DNA of 64,000 nt from Bacteroidia bacterium. Lineage in GTDB: Bacteria; Bacteroidota; Bacteroidia; J057. The notes beneath the pieces were generated by a model, which worked only from the letters and a program-made list of their open reading frames with translations, did no database searches and was not told where the DNA came from. Where the stretch lies: NCBI GenBank assembly GCA_033391075.1, contig JAWPMV010000001.1, positions 5,022,001-5,086,000 of the forward strand. The letters are read 5' to 3'. The first letter of the stretch is position 1; every line of letters begins with the position of its first letter. Below are positions 15,426-25,158 of this stretch, one piece after another. A program made the position numbers and the translations under genes.

Positions 15426-16592
15426 CTATTCTGAAACAGCCTGGAAATATTTTGCAATCTTTCTATAAGGATACCCTCCCGCTCCTTTTTCTGCAAATTG
15501 TACAATAATTGTTTTGCTAGGGGGATGTACGTACAGGCGTTGTCCTCTTAATCCTTCTGCCGAATAATCGCCTTCACTTCCTACTCCAGGTATCCACCAG
15601 TAATTCTGATGACTAGCTTTTTGCCAGCCTTTGGTCGTGTTATTCAGATTATCAGGCCGGAGGCTGAGGCTATATGCGATCCAGGCGGGAGGCAGGATTT
15701 GCTCTTTTTTCCCTTTGCCCAATTCCAGATATAAACGCCCGATTTTTGCCAGATCGATCGCCGTGCATTGAAAACTGCTAGGCGTATTCTCCAGCCCTTC
15801 CTCATGATCCAGTCCCCAACTAGCTCCATATTCTGCACCTATGCCTTGCCAGATGGTTTGCTCAAAGTATTCAGAGAGTTTCTTTCCTACCGCATTTTCG
15901 ATGGCCCAGCCAAGTATAAGGGGATCTAAATTGCTATACTTCCACCTAAGTCCTGCAAGGGTATCTGCTTCAACTTTTAGTAAGTCTCCTTTCAAATCAT
16001 CGGTATAGTAAAAACGAGCTTCCTCTGAGAAAAGATCGTGAAGAGGGTTTCCATTGGTTCGTTCAAAGGCAAGGCCGGATTTCATTTGCAGAAGATGATC
16101 CAGGCTAGTATAGGCGAAAGCAGGATGTTCCTCAAATTCTGGAATCAGACTTTTGACTTCCTGATCCAGGCTCTTGATGTAGCCATCTGCCATCGACTTG
16201 CCTAAAAGTACCGACAACATACTCTTACCGATTGAAAAGGTATTGGAAAGGCTCATCCGTTGATGATCCATAGCGTATTTCTCATAAAGGATGCTGTCAT
16301 TTCTAATCACAAGAAAGGCCTTCAGTTTGCCCTCTTCAAAATATTGTGAGAAAGGGACCAGCTTTCCTTCTCCATTTTTCACTTGAAGGGTATCAAGCCT
16401 TCCTCTTTCTCCCGAAGTCTCAGCAAAGGAAAAAGGATCATTGCTGGCCTTCATCTGCCTTTGAGGGAAATTGAGATAGGTATCGGTCTGAGGTTTTTGA
16501 TGGCGTATGATCCGGAATATCTGCGGATTTGCCAGATACAGAAGGAGAATCAGACCAAAAAGTAAGGGAAGGAGGATTTTGAGAATTTTCAT
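15426..16592 (-). CDS. Serine hydrolase, class C beta-lactamase family
   Basis: 388 aa with an N-terminal membrane/signal segment (residues 4-22). Motifs of the penicillin-recognising fold are present: SIGKSM (catalytic S-x-x-K, about residue 140), YSNLDP (Y-x-N, about 220) and a C-terminal strand HPPSKTIIVQFAEKG that replaces the KTG box with a His-containing variant. Such proteins are mostly esterases or D-amino peptidases rather than true beta-lactamases. It is monocistronic. Substrate unknown. Confidence 0.85.
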   Translation of the reverse strand: MKILKILLPLLFGLILLLYLANPQIFRIIRHQKPQTDTYLNFPQRQMKASNDPFSFAETSGERGRLDTLQVKNGEGKLVPFSQYFEEGKLKAFLVIRNDSILYEKYAMDHQRMSLSNTFSIGKSMLSVLLGKSMADGYIKSLDQEVKSLIPEFEEHPAFAYTSLDHLLQMKSGLAFERTNGNPLHDLFSEEARFYYTDDLKGDLLKVEADTLAGLRWKYSNLDPLILGWAIENAVGKKLSEYFEQTIWQGIGAEYGASWGLDHEEGLENTPSSFQCTAIDLAKIGRLYLELGKGKKEQILPPAWIAYSLSLRPDNLNNTTKGWQKASHQNYWWIPGVGSEGDYSAEGLRGQRLYVHPPSKTIIVQFAEKGAGGYPYRKIAKYFQAVSE

Positions 16593-16641
16593 GCAAGGAG
16601 AAATGAGATCAAAGATAGAGAATAATCCCTATTCTCATGAA

Positions 16642-16893
16642 TCACCTTTCGTTTAACTCCTTCTCTATCGCCTTCCTCGAACTAAAACCTGGAAGTAAAG
16701 AGGCTACCATCAAGACTAATATAGAAACCATGGGTAGCATATTGGGATCATTTTCAGCAGTGAGGAAGAAAACGATTGCAGCAATCAGCAACAAACCATA
16801 TATGATTGCTAAACCTGTAAATACCGTTTTACTGTCTTTTAATTTTTTTTCTAATTCTTCACGGCTTAGTTCCGAGAGTTTCTTATTTGCCAT
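16642..16893 (-). CDS. Small two-TM protein
   Basis: 83 aa from the ATG (a TTG two codons upstream is less likely). A cytoplasmic amphipathic opening MANKKLSELSREELEKKLKD is followed by two hydrophobic segments (about residues 25-47 and 53-72) and a short charged tail. Layout resembles the next gene upstream (16917-17189), suggesting a duplicated pair. No known family recognised. Confidence 0.6.
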   Translation of the reverse strand: MANKKLSELSREELEKKLKDSKTVFTGLAIIYGLLLIAAIVFFLTAENDPNMLPMVSILVLMVASLLPGFSSRKAIEKELNER

Positions 16894-16916
16894 AACCAAT
16901 AGTGTTTTCAGTATGT

Positions 16917-17189
16917 CTAAGAAACAAAAATTCTATCATTTTTGCGTTGCCGTATCTCCAGGATCAATTGAGACTTCTTTTTTCCCAGAAAGAGTAACAA
17001 AACAATCTGGCAGAATAGACCACAGATAAGGATAGGCAAATGGGTATAGGTCTTCAGCAAGAACTGTGAGCCCATCAGAATCAGGATTAACACAAGTACG
17101 ATTCGGAACGCCCAGATGAGCTGTGCCAATTCTTTTTCTTCCTGATACAATTGCTGATACGTCATTTTACGGATTTCTCTCTCTTTCAT
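16917..17189 (-). CDS. Small two-TM protein, relative of neighbour
   Basis: 90 aa from the ATG at 17189; an in-frame ATG at 17228 would add 13 residues. The opening KMTYQQLYQEEKEL and two hydrophobic segments (about residues 25-47 and 52-68) with a Lys/Arg-rich end match the layout of the 83-aa protein encoded 23 bp downstream. The two are probably co-transcribed and could form a small membrane complex. Function unknown. Confidence 0.55.
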   Translation of the reverse strand: MKEREIRKMTYQQLYQEEKELAQLIWAFRIVLVLILILMGSQFLLKTYTHLPILICGLFCQIVLLLFLGKKKSQLILEIRQRKNDRIFVS

Positions 17190-17324
17190 CGATAAGGCTA
17201 TATAGGGGTACATTTTTATAGGACGCATCCAGGCACCTTATCTCATCAGTCTTCGTAAAAAGTCAGCAAATTGATGTATATTCATACTTTCATATATTCC
17301 TCCTAAATCGGAATTTATCTATCT

Positions 17325-17819
17325 ATGATCAAAATAACTATCAATGGTCAGGTGAAGGAATTTGATGTAGATCCTTCTACCCCGCTGCTTTGGGTCATTC
17401 GTGAACAGGCAGCTTTGACTGGAACTAAATTTGGATGCGGAATGGCTCAGTGTGGAGCCTGTACCATCCATCTGGATGGCAAACCCATCCGTTCATGCGT
17501 AACGCCCCTACAAGCAGCCGCTGATAAGGAAATCACGACTATCGAAGGTATCATTCCTGAAGGAGAGGAATTACACCCCATTCAGGCAGCCTGGATTGAA
17601 GAGCAGGTTCCTCAATGTGGCTATTGCCAATCTGGACAAATCATGTCGGCAGTTGCTTTATTAAAAGAGAATCCGGCACCTACAGATGAAGATATAGACA
17701 AAGCCATGAGCGGAAACATTTGCCGCTGTGGAACCTACGGTCGCATTCGCAAAGGCATCAAACGAGCCGCTGGAATGATGGCAGATGCTTCAACTCCTAA
17801 TTCTGAAAACAATGGGTAA
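17325..17819 (+). CDS. (2Fe-2S) subunit of xanthine-oxidase-family molybdenum hydroxylase (IorA-like)
   Basis: 164 aa. Residues 1-75 form a plant-type ferredoxin domain with CGMAQCGAC plus a later Cys (RSCV) as ligands of the outer cluster. Residues 76-155 form the helical second domain with CGYCQSGQ and [10 protein letters not shown] for the inner [2Fe-2S] cluster. This subunit passes electrons from the Mo centre to an external acceptor. The gene overlaps the next by 8 bp (ATGGGTAAG), typical of isoquinoline 1-oxidoreductase-type operons that have two subunits and no FAD subunit. Confidence 0.92.
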   Translation: MIKITINGQVKEFDVDPSTPLLWVIREQAALTGTKFGCGMAQCGACTIHLDGKPIRSCVTPLQAAADKEITTIEGIIPEGEELHPIQAAWIEEQVPQCGYCQSGQIMSAVALLKENPAPTDEDIDKAMSGNICRCGTYGRIRKGIKRAAGMMADASTPNSENNG

Positions 17820-20046
17820 GTGGACGAGAAGAGCTTTTATCACCGGCGGTGTTCTCGCTGGTGGTGCGTTGATCCTCGGCGTAGCAATAAGAAGAGGAGA
17901 TAAGTCTGAGGTCGTAAAAGGCATGATTGCCAGCGATGATGAAACCGTATTTGATATTTGGTTGAAAATTTCTCCGGATAATAGCGTTACGGCTATCATT
18001 CCCCATGCAGAAATGGGACAGGGAGTACATACTTCCCTGGCAATGATGCTGGCAGACGAAATGGATGCTGACTGGGATAAGATAAAAGTCATGGAGGCTC
18101 CCGCCCATAAAGAATATGCAAATTATGCGCTGGGGAAAGGCTTCATGCTGCAAGGAACAAAAATCCCTTCTTTCCTCGTAGGTACGGTTGACGGAGCTTT
18201 CCTGAAAATCATGCAAAGCATGAATATGCAGATTACCGGAGGTAGTACTTCTGTTCGGACTACCGGAATGCACGGCATGCGCGTAGCAGGGGCTGCGGCA
18301 AAAGCTACCCTTCTTAAAGCTGCTGCGAAAGAATGGGGGGTAGATGAAAGTAGCTTGAGAGCTGAAAAAAGCATGATCTATGATGATGCAAATAACAGAT
18401 CTGCCAGCTATGCAGAATTAGCTCCTAAAGCTGCAGGAATTTCCATGCCTGCTAATCCAGAGCTAAAGAAGCCGGAAGAATTCAAGATTATGGGTACTTC
18501 TCCCCAGCGTCTTGATATACCGTCAAAAGTAAATGGAACGGCCAGCTTCGGCATGGACGTCGCTTTGCCCAATATGAAATATGCCACCATCAAGGCAAGC
18601 CCTGTATTTGGCAATACGGTCAAAAGCATGGATGCCAGTGCAGCTGAGTCTATGAAAGGGGTACACAAAGTACTCAATATGGACAAAGCGGTAGCTGTAG
18701 TTGCTGATGGTTACTGGACCGCAAAACAAGCCTTGAACAAGGTGAAAGTTGACTTCGGGGAGACTAGCAATAATTCAGTCATACAAGCCGATATCTACAG
18801 TAATTTTGCCAAAGCGATGGATGATGCTGTAGCGAATGGAGAACAGGAAGAAGATTTCGAATCCGGTGATCCGGAAGGAGCTTTGGCTTCTGCCAGCAAG
18901 GTCATCGAAGCCGAATACAAAATTCCCTACCTGGCTCATGCGGCTATGGAGCCTATGAACTGTACTGCCTGGATCCATGATGGTATAGCAGAAATTTGGA
19001 CCGGTACACAGAATCCGCTGGGAGTTGCTGCCTTTGCTGCAGAGTTTCTGGAAATGGATGAAGAAAATGTCAAAGTCCATAACCAGTTCCTGGGAGGAGC
19101 ATTTGGGAGAAGGGCTCAAAATGATGTGGTCGAACAAGCCCTCAGCATTGCAAAAGAGCTCGATAGCCCGGTTAAGCTCATCTGGTCCCGGGAAGAAGAC
19201 ATGCAACAAGATTTCTACCGGGAAGCTGCCACTAGTCGTTTCAAAGGAGGCATCGATGAAAATGGGAAAGCCAGCGTATGGATCAACCAATACGTGTACA
19301 AAAAGGAGCCTGCTGAGGCAAGTCATATTCCTTATTCCATCGCCAACACCTATGCCCACTATACCGACTTTGAAACACATATTCCCTGGGGTCCCTGGCG
19401 AAGTGTGGCTCACTCCAAACATGCATTCTTTACGGAATCTTTCATAGATGAAATGGCCGCGGCTCAGGAGCAAGATGCATATGAGTATCGAAAAGAATTA
19501 CTCGCAGATAACCCCAGATTCCTCAAAGTACTGGAAACAGCTGCAGAAAAAGCGAATTGGGGCAAAGAGCTTCCCAAAAACTGGGGAAGAGGAATTGCCA
19601 TCCACGAATCCTTTGGCACCATCGTAGCAGAAGTGGCCGAGGTAGAGGTTAAAGAAGATGGGAAGGTGCGGGTGCATAAAGTGGTATGTGCCGCTGATCC
19701 GGGATTCGCTGTTCATGAGGATGGTTTCAAATCTCAGATCGAAAGCGGTGTGATCTACGGATTGACGGCTGCTATGTATGGAGAAATTAAGATAGATCAA
19801 GGAAAAGTAGCGCAAAGCAACTTCCACGATTATCAGATGATCCGTATGAATGAAGCACCGGAGATTGAGGTTCATATCATCAATAGCGGAGAGTTTCCGG
19901 GAGGAGCTGGAGAACCAGGCACACCTGCCATCGCTCCCGCAGTAACCAATGCGATCTTTGATGCAACAGGAACGAGAATACGAGAGTTGCCGATAAATCT
20001 CCAGAAAATTAAGCTGGAAGATCGACAACTATCTTCCAATGAATAA
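17812..20046 (+). CDS. Molybdopterin subunit of xanthine-oxidase family (IorB-like), Tat-exported
   Basis: 744 aa from the ATG at 17812, chosen because the twin-arginine signal [15 protein letters not shown] follows at once; the in-frame ATG nine codons upstream lies inside the previous gene. Two aldehyde oxidase domains are recognisable: [37 protein letters not shown] and the C-terminal [17 protein letters not shown] with the catalytic Glu next to molybdenum. The mature enzyme would hydroxylate an aldehyde or N-heterocycle in the periplasm, with electrons going to a cytochrome or quinone; no acceptor gene is adjacent. A strong terminator follows. Confidence 0.9.
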   Translation: MGKWTRRAFITGGVLAGGALILGVAIRRGDKSEVVKGMIASDDETVFDIWLKISPDNSVTAIIPHAEMGQGVHTSLAMMLADEMDADWDKIKVMEAPAHKEYANYALGKGFMLQGTKIPSFLVGTVDGAFLKIMQSMNMQITGGSTSVRTTGMHGMRVAGAAAKATLLKAAAKEWGVDESSLRAEKSMIYDDANNRSASYAELAPKAAGISMPANPELKKPEEFKIMGTSPQRLDIPSKVNGTASFGMDVALPNMKYATIKASPVFGNTVKSMDASAAESMKGVHKVLNMDKAVAVVADGYWTAKQALNKVKVDFGETSNNSVIQADIYSNFAKAMDDAVANGEQEEDFESGDPEGALASASKVIEAEYKIPYLAHAAMEPMNCTAWIHDGIAEIWTGTQNPLGVAAFAAEFLEMDEENVKVHNQFLGGAFGRRAQNDVVEQALSIAKELDSPVKLIWSREEDMQQDFYREAATSRFKGGIDENGKASVWINQYVYKKEPAEASHIPYSIANTYAHYTDFETHIPWGPWRSVAHSKHAFFTESFIDEMAAAQEQDAYEYRKELLADNPRFLKVLETAAEKANWGKELPKNWGRGIAIHESFGTIVAEVAEVEVKEDGKVRVHKVVCAADPGFAVHEDGFKSQIESGVIYGLTAAMYGEIKIDQGKVAQSNFHDYQMIRMNEAPEIEVHIINSGEFPGGAGEPGTPAIAPAVTNAIFDATGTRIRELPINLQKIKLEDRQLSSNE

Positions 20047-20050
20047 ATAA

Positions 20051-20080
20051 AAAAGGGGCTGAAGATTTCAGCCCCTTTTT
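20051..20080 (+). terminator. Intrinsic terminator after Mo hydroxylase operon
   Basis: Perfect 13-bp stem (AAAAGGGGCTGAA / TTCAGCCCCTTTT) with a 3-nt loop, then further T residues. It lies directly behind the stop codon of the molybdenum subunit. Confidence 0.92.
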
Positions 20081-20255
20081 TTTGATTCCAAGAGATGACT
20101 TCCCCGCCAGGGAATCTTACTTTTCGAGACTGAGTCTTAGCACAGGATTTCTCAGCACTGCCAGGCCTGGAATCTGCCCTACAAACCCGTATAGAAAATG
20201 GTCGAAAGAGCATGGCAACTCCTTCGACCGAATTATAGGGCTACAATTTTTATGG

Positions 20256-21284
20256 CTATTGCAAAAGTTCAATGGCTTTTTCCAGGACCATATCCTTCCC
20301 TTCAAGAAGATCTGACTTCGTATTTTTGATTTCTATATCCGGAATCAAGCCAATGCCTTCATGGCTCACACCCTCTGCATCCCTCCAATCCCCTATACTC
20401 AGAGAATATCCCCAGCCATTGGGCATTTCTCGATTGATCTGATTAGAAAAAGCTCCAGCTGTCCGTTCACCTACAAAGATTACTCCCGGCAAAACCTTGA
20501 GAGCCAGACCAAAAGTTTCCCGAGCACTGATGGTATAATTGTGAGTTAGCACTACGACTGGCTTGAGGTATTGAAACTCCCCTTCAGGCTCAATCGACCA
20601 ATCCTCAAAGTCTGTAAATTCCTCCGCTCCGGGACCTGATTTTACACGAGTCCGCATATAGGGTCGCCTTTGGTCTGTAAATCTGCCAGCGATATATTGA
20701 CCAGCAAAATCCTCTCCCCCATAACCTCCCCGAATATCGATGATGATTCCTTTGGCATCTTTAAGCGCCTCTAAAACCTCATCCATAGGAGCTTCGAGAT
20801 TAGCAGGCGAATCAGAAAAACCCTCAACATGGACATATCCTATATCTCCTTCCAGCATGCCATAGGTGAAGAAAGGATCCGCAAATTTGGCATCTGTGAG
20901 GTAGTTGTTTTTCAGCACCTCCAAATCAAAATCATCAATCTCATCAATTTGACCAACTATACCTGACTGAAAGAATGGGAACTCCTGATCAGTAGGTACA
21001 AGGGCCACATGACTATCATCCAGGCCAGCCAGCATATCTACCAGAACTGCATACAATTCCGCATCTGGACTCGTATTTTCCAACTGAGGCTCATAGACCT
21101 GATACACAGAATCCCAGTCTATGCCTTTTATTTGAAAGAGACCATATTTGGCCTGAAACTCGCCCCAAATAGATTCAAAATTACTTTTGGGAGTATTGGG
21201 TAGCTCTTCATCGAGGAGAACTTTATCACAAGAAATAAACAGAATACAGAGGGAAAAAAGTGATGTTAAATAGATCTTGTTCAT
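20256..21284 (-). CDS. S41-family (C-terminal processing) peptidase, lipoprotein
   Basis: 342 aa. SPII signal with lipobox LFISC (Cys about 19). The peptidase S41 core shows GLDDSHVAL, IIIDIRGGYGGEDFAGQYIA and the nucleophile region THNYTISARETFGLAL (Ser in TISA), then VGERTAGAFSNQ and GIGLIPDI. The PDZ domain is not obvious. Tail-specific proteases of this family cleave C-termini of periplasmic proteins or act in envelope maintenance. The upstream gene ends 2 bp before this start, implying co-translation. Confidence 0.88.
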   Translation of the reverse strand: MNKIYLTSLFSLCILFISCDKVLLDEELPNTPKSNFESIWGEFQAKYGLFQIKGIDWDSVYQVYEPQLENTSPDAELYAVLVDMLAGLDDSHVALVPTDQEFPFFQSGIVGQIDEIDDFDLEVLKNNYLTDAKFADPFFTYGMLEGDIGYVHVEGFSDSPANLEAPMDEVLEALKDAKGIIIDIRGGYGGEDFAGQYIAGRFTDQRRPYMRTRVKSGPGAEEFTDFEDWSIEPEGEFQYLKPVVVLTHNYTISARETFGLALKVLPGVIFVGERTAGAFSNQINREMPNGWGYSLSIGDWRDAEGVSHEGIGLIPDIEIKNTKSDLLEGKDMVLEKAIELLQ

Positions 21285-21286
21285 GA

Positions 21287-22132
21287 CTAGAATTGGTAAA
21301 AGAGGCTAATAGAATTTGAGTAGGCACGGAGGTTTCTTTCAGGAAATTGCTGGTCATTCATCCACATAAACTGGTAATTAACTCCTGTTTGCTTTCCCGA
21401 TAGAAGGTCTATGCGGTAAGAAAGCAGGAGATTTACTTGTTGAAATTCATTTAGCGTCTTAAGGCTTGATCCGGTTTTCAGATAGGCTTTGAAATAGCTA
21501 CTTTCCGGCAAACTGGGATCCAGGGTATAAGGTTGATTGAGTATAAAGGATAGCAGTGGGAAGGAAAGGCGGGCAATCAATTGACTCTGATCCAGATTTA
21601 AAAGATTCGCCTGAAAACTTGGACCGATACTAAGCTGATTGTAAAACCAGCTATCGGCTCCCATGCCAGCATAGCTGAATCGATCCTCGATTTTGATACC
21701 GGCATAAATGGGCTTTTGGCCCGAAATACTCCAAACTTGCTCAAATTGAAATCCGAGTTGGGCAAAAGATAGTAAAGGATTCACATCATAAACCGAAGAA
21801 TCCCTATTGCCGGAAATATCATAAGGGTCATAGATGACAGCTTCCCTTCGCCCCAATCCTTTAGCTTGATTGCTACCCAAACCGATAGATAATTGCAGGT
21901 TTCGAAGGCTGCGATTTTTTTGTTTTTCCAGAGAAAAGCCCAACAAAAGATTATGAGAAACATAGATCAGTGGAGAAGTATTCTTCGCCAGTGTTCTGTA
22001 GTTCTGATATCCCAATTGTAAGCTTAATTGAGCAGGATATGTGGGCTCTGCTTCTTGGGCGAAAGTAAGGAAGGGGAATAGGAGGAAAGTGTAGAAGAAA
22101 AGTTTTCGTTTCACGCAATTGAGTTTCTCCAA
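21287..22132 (-). CDS. Probable outer-membrane beta-barrel protein
   Basis: 281 aa from a TTG codon at 22132; an in-frame GTG at 22114 would give the signal peptide VKRKLFFYTFLLFPFLTFAQ directly. The mature part is rich in alternating hydrophobic/polar strands (AQLSLQLGYQNYRT, NLLLGFSLEKQKN, NLLLSYRIDLL) and ends in Phe (SISLFYQF), the usual recognition signal for barrel assembly. No family name can be given. It is first of a two-gene unit with the S41 peptidase. Confidence 0.65.
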   Translation of the reverse strand: MEKLNCVKRKLFFYTFLLFPFLTFAQEAEPTYPAQLSLQLGYQNYRTLAKNTSPLIYVSHNLLLGFSLEKQKNRSLRNLQLSIGLGSNQAKGLGRREAVIYDPYDISGNRDSSVYDVNPLLSFAQLGFQFEQVWSISGQKPIYAGIKIEDRFSYAGMGADSWFYNQLSIGPSFQANLLNLDQSQLIARLSFPLLSFILNQPYTLDPSLPESSYFKAYLKTGSSLKTLNEFQQVNLLLSYRIDLLSGKQTGVNYQFMWMNDQQFPERNLRAYSNSISLFYQF

Positions 22133-22216
22133 TAGACAGAGAAAGTCAAAAAGGGATGCAGCGAATAAATGCTTTTTATTAAATTCTATGAAGGCTGTCG
22201 AAATCCAGGCTATCCC

Positions 22217-23149
22217 TTACTTACAATGCTTTTCCTTCAATTCGATCACCTCATTCCCATAGGTTTTGACAAATCCCAGATCAAGACTGATCGAGAGTGC
22301 ATCACAAGCCTCCGGAAATCTTTTCATAGCTATCAAAACCAAAGCCTTATTTCGATAGGCATAAGGATTATCAGGGAATAAGTTGATTCCAGCAATGATA
22401 TCCTGATAAGCTGCTTCTACATCTCCGAGGATCATTTTGATATTGCCAAGATTGTTGTAAGCAATTCCCCGGGCTTCCCGAGTCTCTGCCAATTCAAGGG
22501 CTTTCTCAAAATCCAGGAGGGCCAAAGAATCTGCCGTTATCTCCAATCGGGCATATCCCCGATTTATATAGGTGCGGGAACTTGCATCTCCCAATTCGAC
22601 AACCCTATCCAAATCCAGAATAGCGTCGCCATAGGAAAGTTTGCTGAGATGGATGAAAGCTCTTTCTTCAAAGGCACGAGGATTTTCACCTTCAAGTTCA
22701 ATAGCGCGCCCAAAACTTACAAGGGCAGCATCCAGTTTCCCGGCTCTTTTATAGATCAATCCTTCTGCAATCAGAAAGTCAGCATTGCTCGGCTGCATAT
22801 CCTGTGCCTTTCTGATATCAGCCAGAGCGCCCCTGAAATTTCCTTCAGAAGAAAGGTAAGAAGCTCTTGCACTAAAGGCTTCTGCATATTCCGGATCCAG
22901 TTGTAGTGCTTTTTCGATAAAGGGCAGGCTTTCCTCCGCTTTCCCCAAATAATAGAGGTTTTGCCCCATAAGAAGGGTATAAGAAGCGTTTTTAGGCTCT
23001 TTTTTCAGGATTTTCTTGAGATGTCCTATGCTTTCATCATATCGATCTTCTGCATAGGCTGCCTGAGCCTCCTCTTTCAACAGTAAATAATCAGGCTTAC
23101 TACAGGATATAAGAATGGCAGTGCTAAGAATTAGTAAAGTAATCCTCAT
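22217..23149 (-). CDS. TPR-repeat lipoprotein
   Basis: 310 aa. Lipobox ILISC (Cys 16). At least seven TPR units run from residue 22 to 290, e.g. YDESIGHLKKILKKEPKNAS, AEAFSARASYLSSEGNFRGA and GIAYNNLGNIKMILGDVEAA. It ends GFVKTYGNEVIELKEKHC, the same cap as in the protein at 14369. Probably a membrane-anchored periplasmic scaffold. Monocistronic. Confidence 0.87.
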   Translation of the reverse strand: MRITLLILSTAILISCSKPDYLLLKEEAQAAYAEDRYDESIGHLKKILKKEPKNASYTLLMGQNLYYLGKAEESLPFIEKALQLDPEYAEAFSARASYLSSEGNFRGALADIRKAQDMQPSNADFLIAEGLIYKRAGKLDAALVSFGRAIELEGENPRAFEERAFIHLSKLSYGDAILDLDRVVELGDASSRTYINRGYARLEITADSLALLDFEKALELAETREARGIAYNNLGNIKMILGDVEAAYQDIIAGINLFPDNPYAYRNKALVLIAMKRFPEACDALSISLDLGFVKTYGNEVIELKEKHCK

Positions 23150-23292
23150 AGGCGAAAATGATTTACTTTTTCTAATTAAGCGCTTGATTCCGAAAGTCTT
23201 AACTCAATTGTTTCGGATATCCTTCATGGATGTACAAGATAGCATTTCATCAAGTAAATCCCATCACAGCAACAAAAGATGCGCAAATTTCT

Positions 23293-23583
23293 CTACCTCA
23301 ACACATCCGAAATCTTACTATCCTTGTCAAATACACTTTTTGCATAGGGACAAAGCGGTAGAATTTTCTTCTCATTTTCACGAGCCATATGGACAATTTT
23401 GTTGAGCAATTTTCGCCCCAATCCCTGTCCTCTGTAATCGTTACTGACCTCTGTATGATCTATTATGATCAGATGAGTACCAGCCAGTGAATAGGTCATT
23501 TCTGCAGCTGTAGTGGCGGCTGCTTCGATATAGGCTCTCCCTTTAGAGCCTGCTTCTTCGAGTTTTACTTCTATTGTGTCCAT
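23293..23583 (-). CDS. Short GNAT-type acetyltransferase (YjdJ/COG2388-like)
   Basis: 96 aa, the usual length for this single-domain subfamily. AEMTYSLAGTHLIIIDHTEV is followed by the acetyl-CoA loop YRGQGLGRKLL (about residues 51-61) and the closing ILPLCPYAKSVFDKD with the conserved CPYA. Acetyl acceptor unknown. Monocistronic. Confidence 0.88.
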   Translation of the reverse strand: MDTIEVKLEEAGSKGRAYIEAAATTAAEMTYSLAGTHLIIIDHTEVSNDYRGQGLGRKLLNKIVHMARENEKKILPLCPYAKSVFDKDSKISDVLR

Positions 23584-23652
23584 TGAATGATTTCTTTAAC
23601 AGAGAAAGCTCAATTCGCTGAGTTTGTTTCAGAAAAAAGTAAAGAAAATATG

Positions 23653-25017
23653 CTACTTATTGATCGATATCAGGCTTTTGGCTAGTGCCATTTCTTTATC
23701 AGCCTCTTTGAGTAAATCTTCCAAAGAATAATCGACAGCAAAATCAGGAATAAGTCCCCTTTCCTTTGCTGCCTGTCCTCCCGGGCCCGCATATTCTGTA
23801 CGGTAGCGAGGAATCCCGATGCGAAAATTAGAATTCGGGAGGTAGATAATTTGCTGAGAACCTGCTGAGAATCCATCATAACGACTTCCGGCTTCTTCTC
23901 CAATGAGGGTTGCTCCTCCAAATTCCTTGAGGTAACGCGCCAGAGATGCCGCTGCGCTGAAGGTCCGACCATTGATCAGCACATAGATTTTACCTTTGAA
24001 AGCAAATCTGCTTTTTGAAGGGGTTTTATAGGATTTGCTTCTGCCTTTCCAGGAATAAGATTTCTTGAAATATTTGCTACTTGCTTTTTGCTGGATATAG
24101 GGCAGCATTTCGTAGGCCATTTCTGTCCTCCCTCCATAATTGCTGCGAAGATCAATAACCAAAAAGTTTTTACCTGTTCGGCTCAATTCCTTAAATAAGT
24201 CTTTGTATAAATCCTTGGCTTTAATCTTATATTTTTCGAGCAGGCTTCGCCTAAAGGTTTTTAGCCTAAGGAGGGCATATTCCTCCTCTTGTTTCCACTC
24301 ATATACTTCCGAGATATCTTTCGGTACAAAAGCCTGTACTCCCTGTCCGGCCCGACGCGCCCGTAAATTGATACTCATTTCGCCACGAGTTAAGGCGGGA
24401 ATTTCAAATCTCCCTGAGCGTCCCCGAATATCATCTTTTACCTGAATCAAAAATTTCTCTGCTCGCTCAATGTAGAGGTAATACATCCAGTTGAATCCGG
24501 TATTCAGGGTTAGGTTTTGATAGCTGCGAATATTGCCGTCGGAGGGAAGGTGTTGCCGCAGTTTATCCAGAATATCTTTTGCTCCTACTGAATTGATAGA
24601 AATAATTTCATGACCTCTTTCCAACTCATCTTTTTCTGTAAAAAGGTCCCAAATAAAAATCCTGTCTCCAACTATTTTCACTGCAATTGGGAGATAGCGA
24701 AATTCATCGTCAAGGAAACCTTTATGTACTTTATCTTCCCAATTTCCCAAGCCATAGTGCCCCTCATTTGCGACAGCTACTATGCGTGAGATGAGGGAAA
24801 ATTGTGCAATGGGATCATAGCTTTCTTCTTTTAAGTCAAGAAAAGCGTCCCATTTTGCTTTTATATCTGGATTGTAGTGATCAATATTGGGATGAAATTC
24901 CTCCATTTTGTCCATGAGGAAAGTGAGGTCTTCTTTCATTTGCTCCGCTCCCAGCTCTTGTGCGTGCAAAAATGAGGAGCAGGAAACGGCCAGCAAGAGA
25001 AAGAAAATTTTTGTCAT
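23653..25017 (-). CDS. S41-family peptidase, exported
   Basis: 454 aa from the ATG at 25017, which begins the signal peptide MTKIFFLLLAVSCSSFLHAQ; an ATG five codons upstream is also possible. Family segments: NEGHYGLGNW, FLVIDLRSNYGGRTEMAYEM and LINGRTFSAAASLARYL with the nucleophile Ser, then IGEEAGSRYDGFSAG. Arg-rich central part (residues 210-240). No close neighbour on the same strand; the preceding gene ends after a strong hairpin. Probably a periplasmic protease. Confidence 0.85.
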   Translation of the reverse strand: MTKIFFLLLAVSCSSFLHAQELGAEQMKEDLTFLMDKMEEFHPNIDHYNPDIKAKWDAFLDLKEESYDPIAQFSLISRIVAVANEGHYGLGNWEDKVHKGFLDDEFRYLPIAVKIVGDRIFIWDLFTEKDELERGHEIISINSVGAKDILDKLRQHLPSDGNIRSYQNLTLNTGFNWMYYLYIERAEKFLIQVKDDIRGRSGRFEIPALTRGEMSINLRARRAGQGVQAFVPKDISEVYEWKQEEEYALLRLKTFRRSLLEKYKIKAKDLYKDLFKELSRTGKNFLVIDLRSNYGGRTEMAYEMLPYIQQKASSKYFKKSYSWKGRSKSYKTPSKSRFAFKGKIYVLINGRTFSAAASLARYLKEFGGATLIGEEAGSRYDGFSAGSQQIIYLPNSNFRIGIPRYRTEYAGPGGQAAKERGLIPDFAVDYSLEDLLKEADKEMALAKSLISINK

Positions 25018-25091
25018 TCGAAATGCGTGCATAGCCGGGTCTTAGATTCTAATTACTCCATATTACTAAAAAGCCCTTGTTTTTGCATGAT

Positions 25092-25137
25092 AAAGATCAG
25101 CCTATCAGTTGATAAACTTTCTGATAGGCTGATCTTT
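25092..25137 (-). terminator. Long perfect hairpin after the TraB-like gene
   Basis: 17-bp perfect inverted repeat (arms 25092-25108 and 25121-25137, AAAGATCAGCCTATCAG and complement) with a 12-nt loop, just downstream of the TraB-like stop codon. The T-tract on the minus strand is short, but the stem is very stable. Confidence 0.75.
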
Positions 25138-25158
25138 TAGGGAGTTTATGAGCTTGAT

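Noticed and set aside
15426-16592. True beta-lactamase resistance gene
   Set aside because: The S-x-x-K and Y-x-N motifs are present but the KTG box is replaced, so the family name does not support an antibiotic-resistance call.
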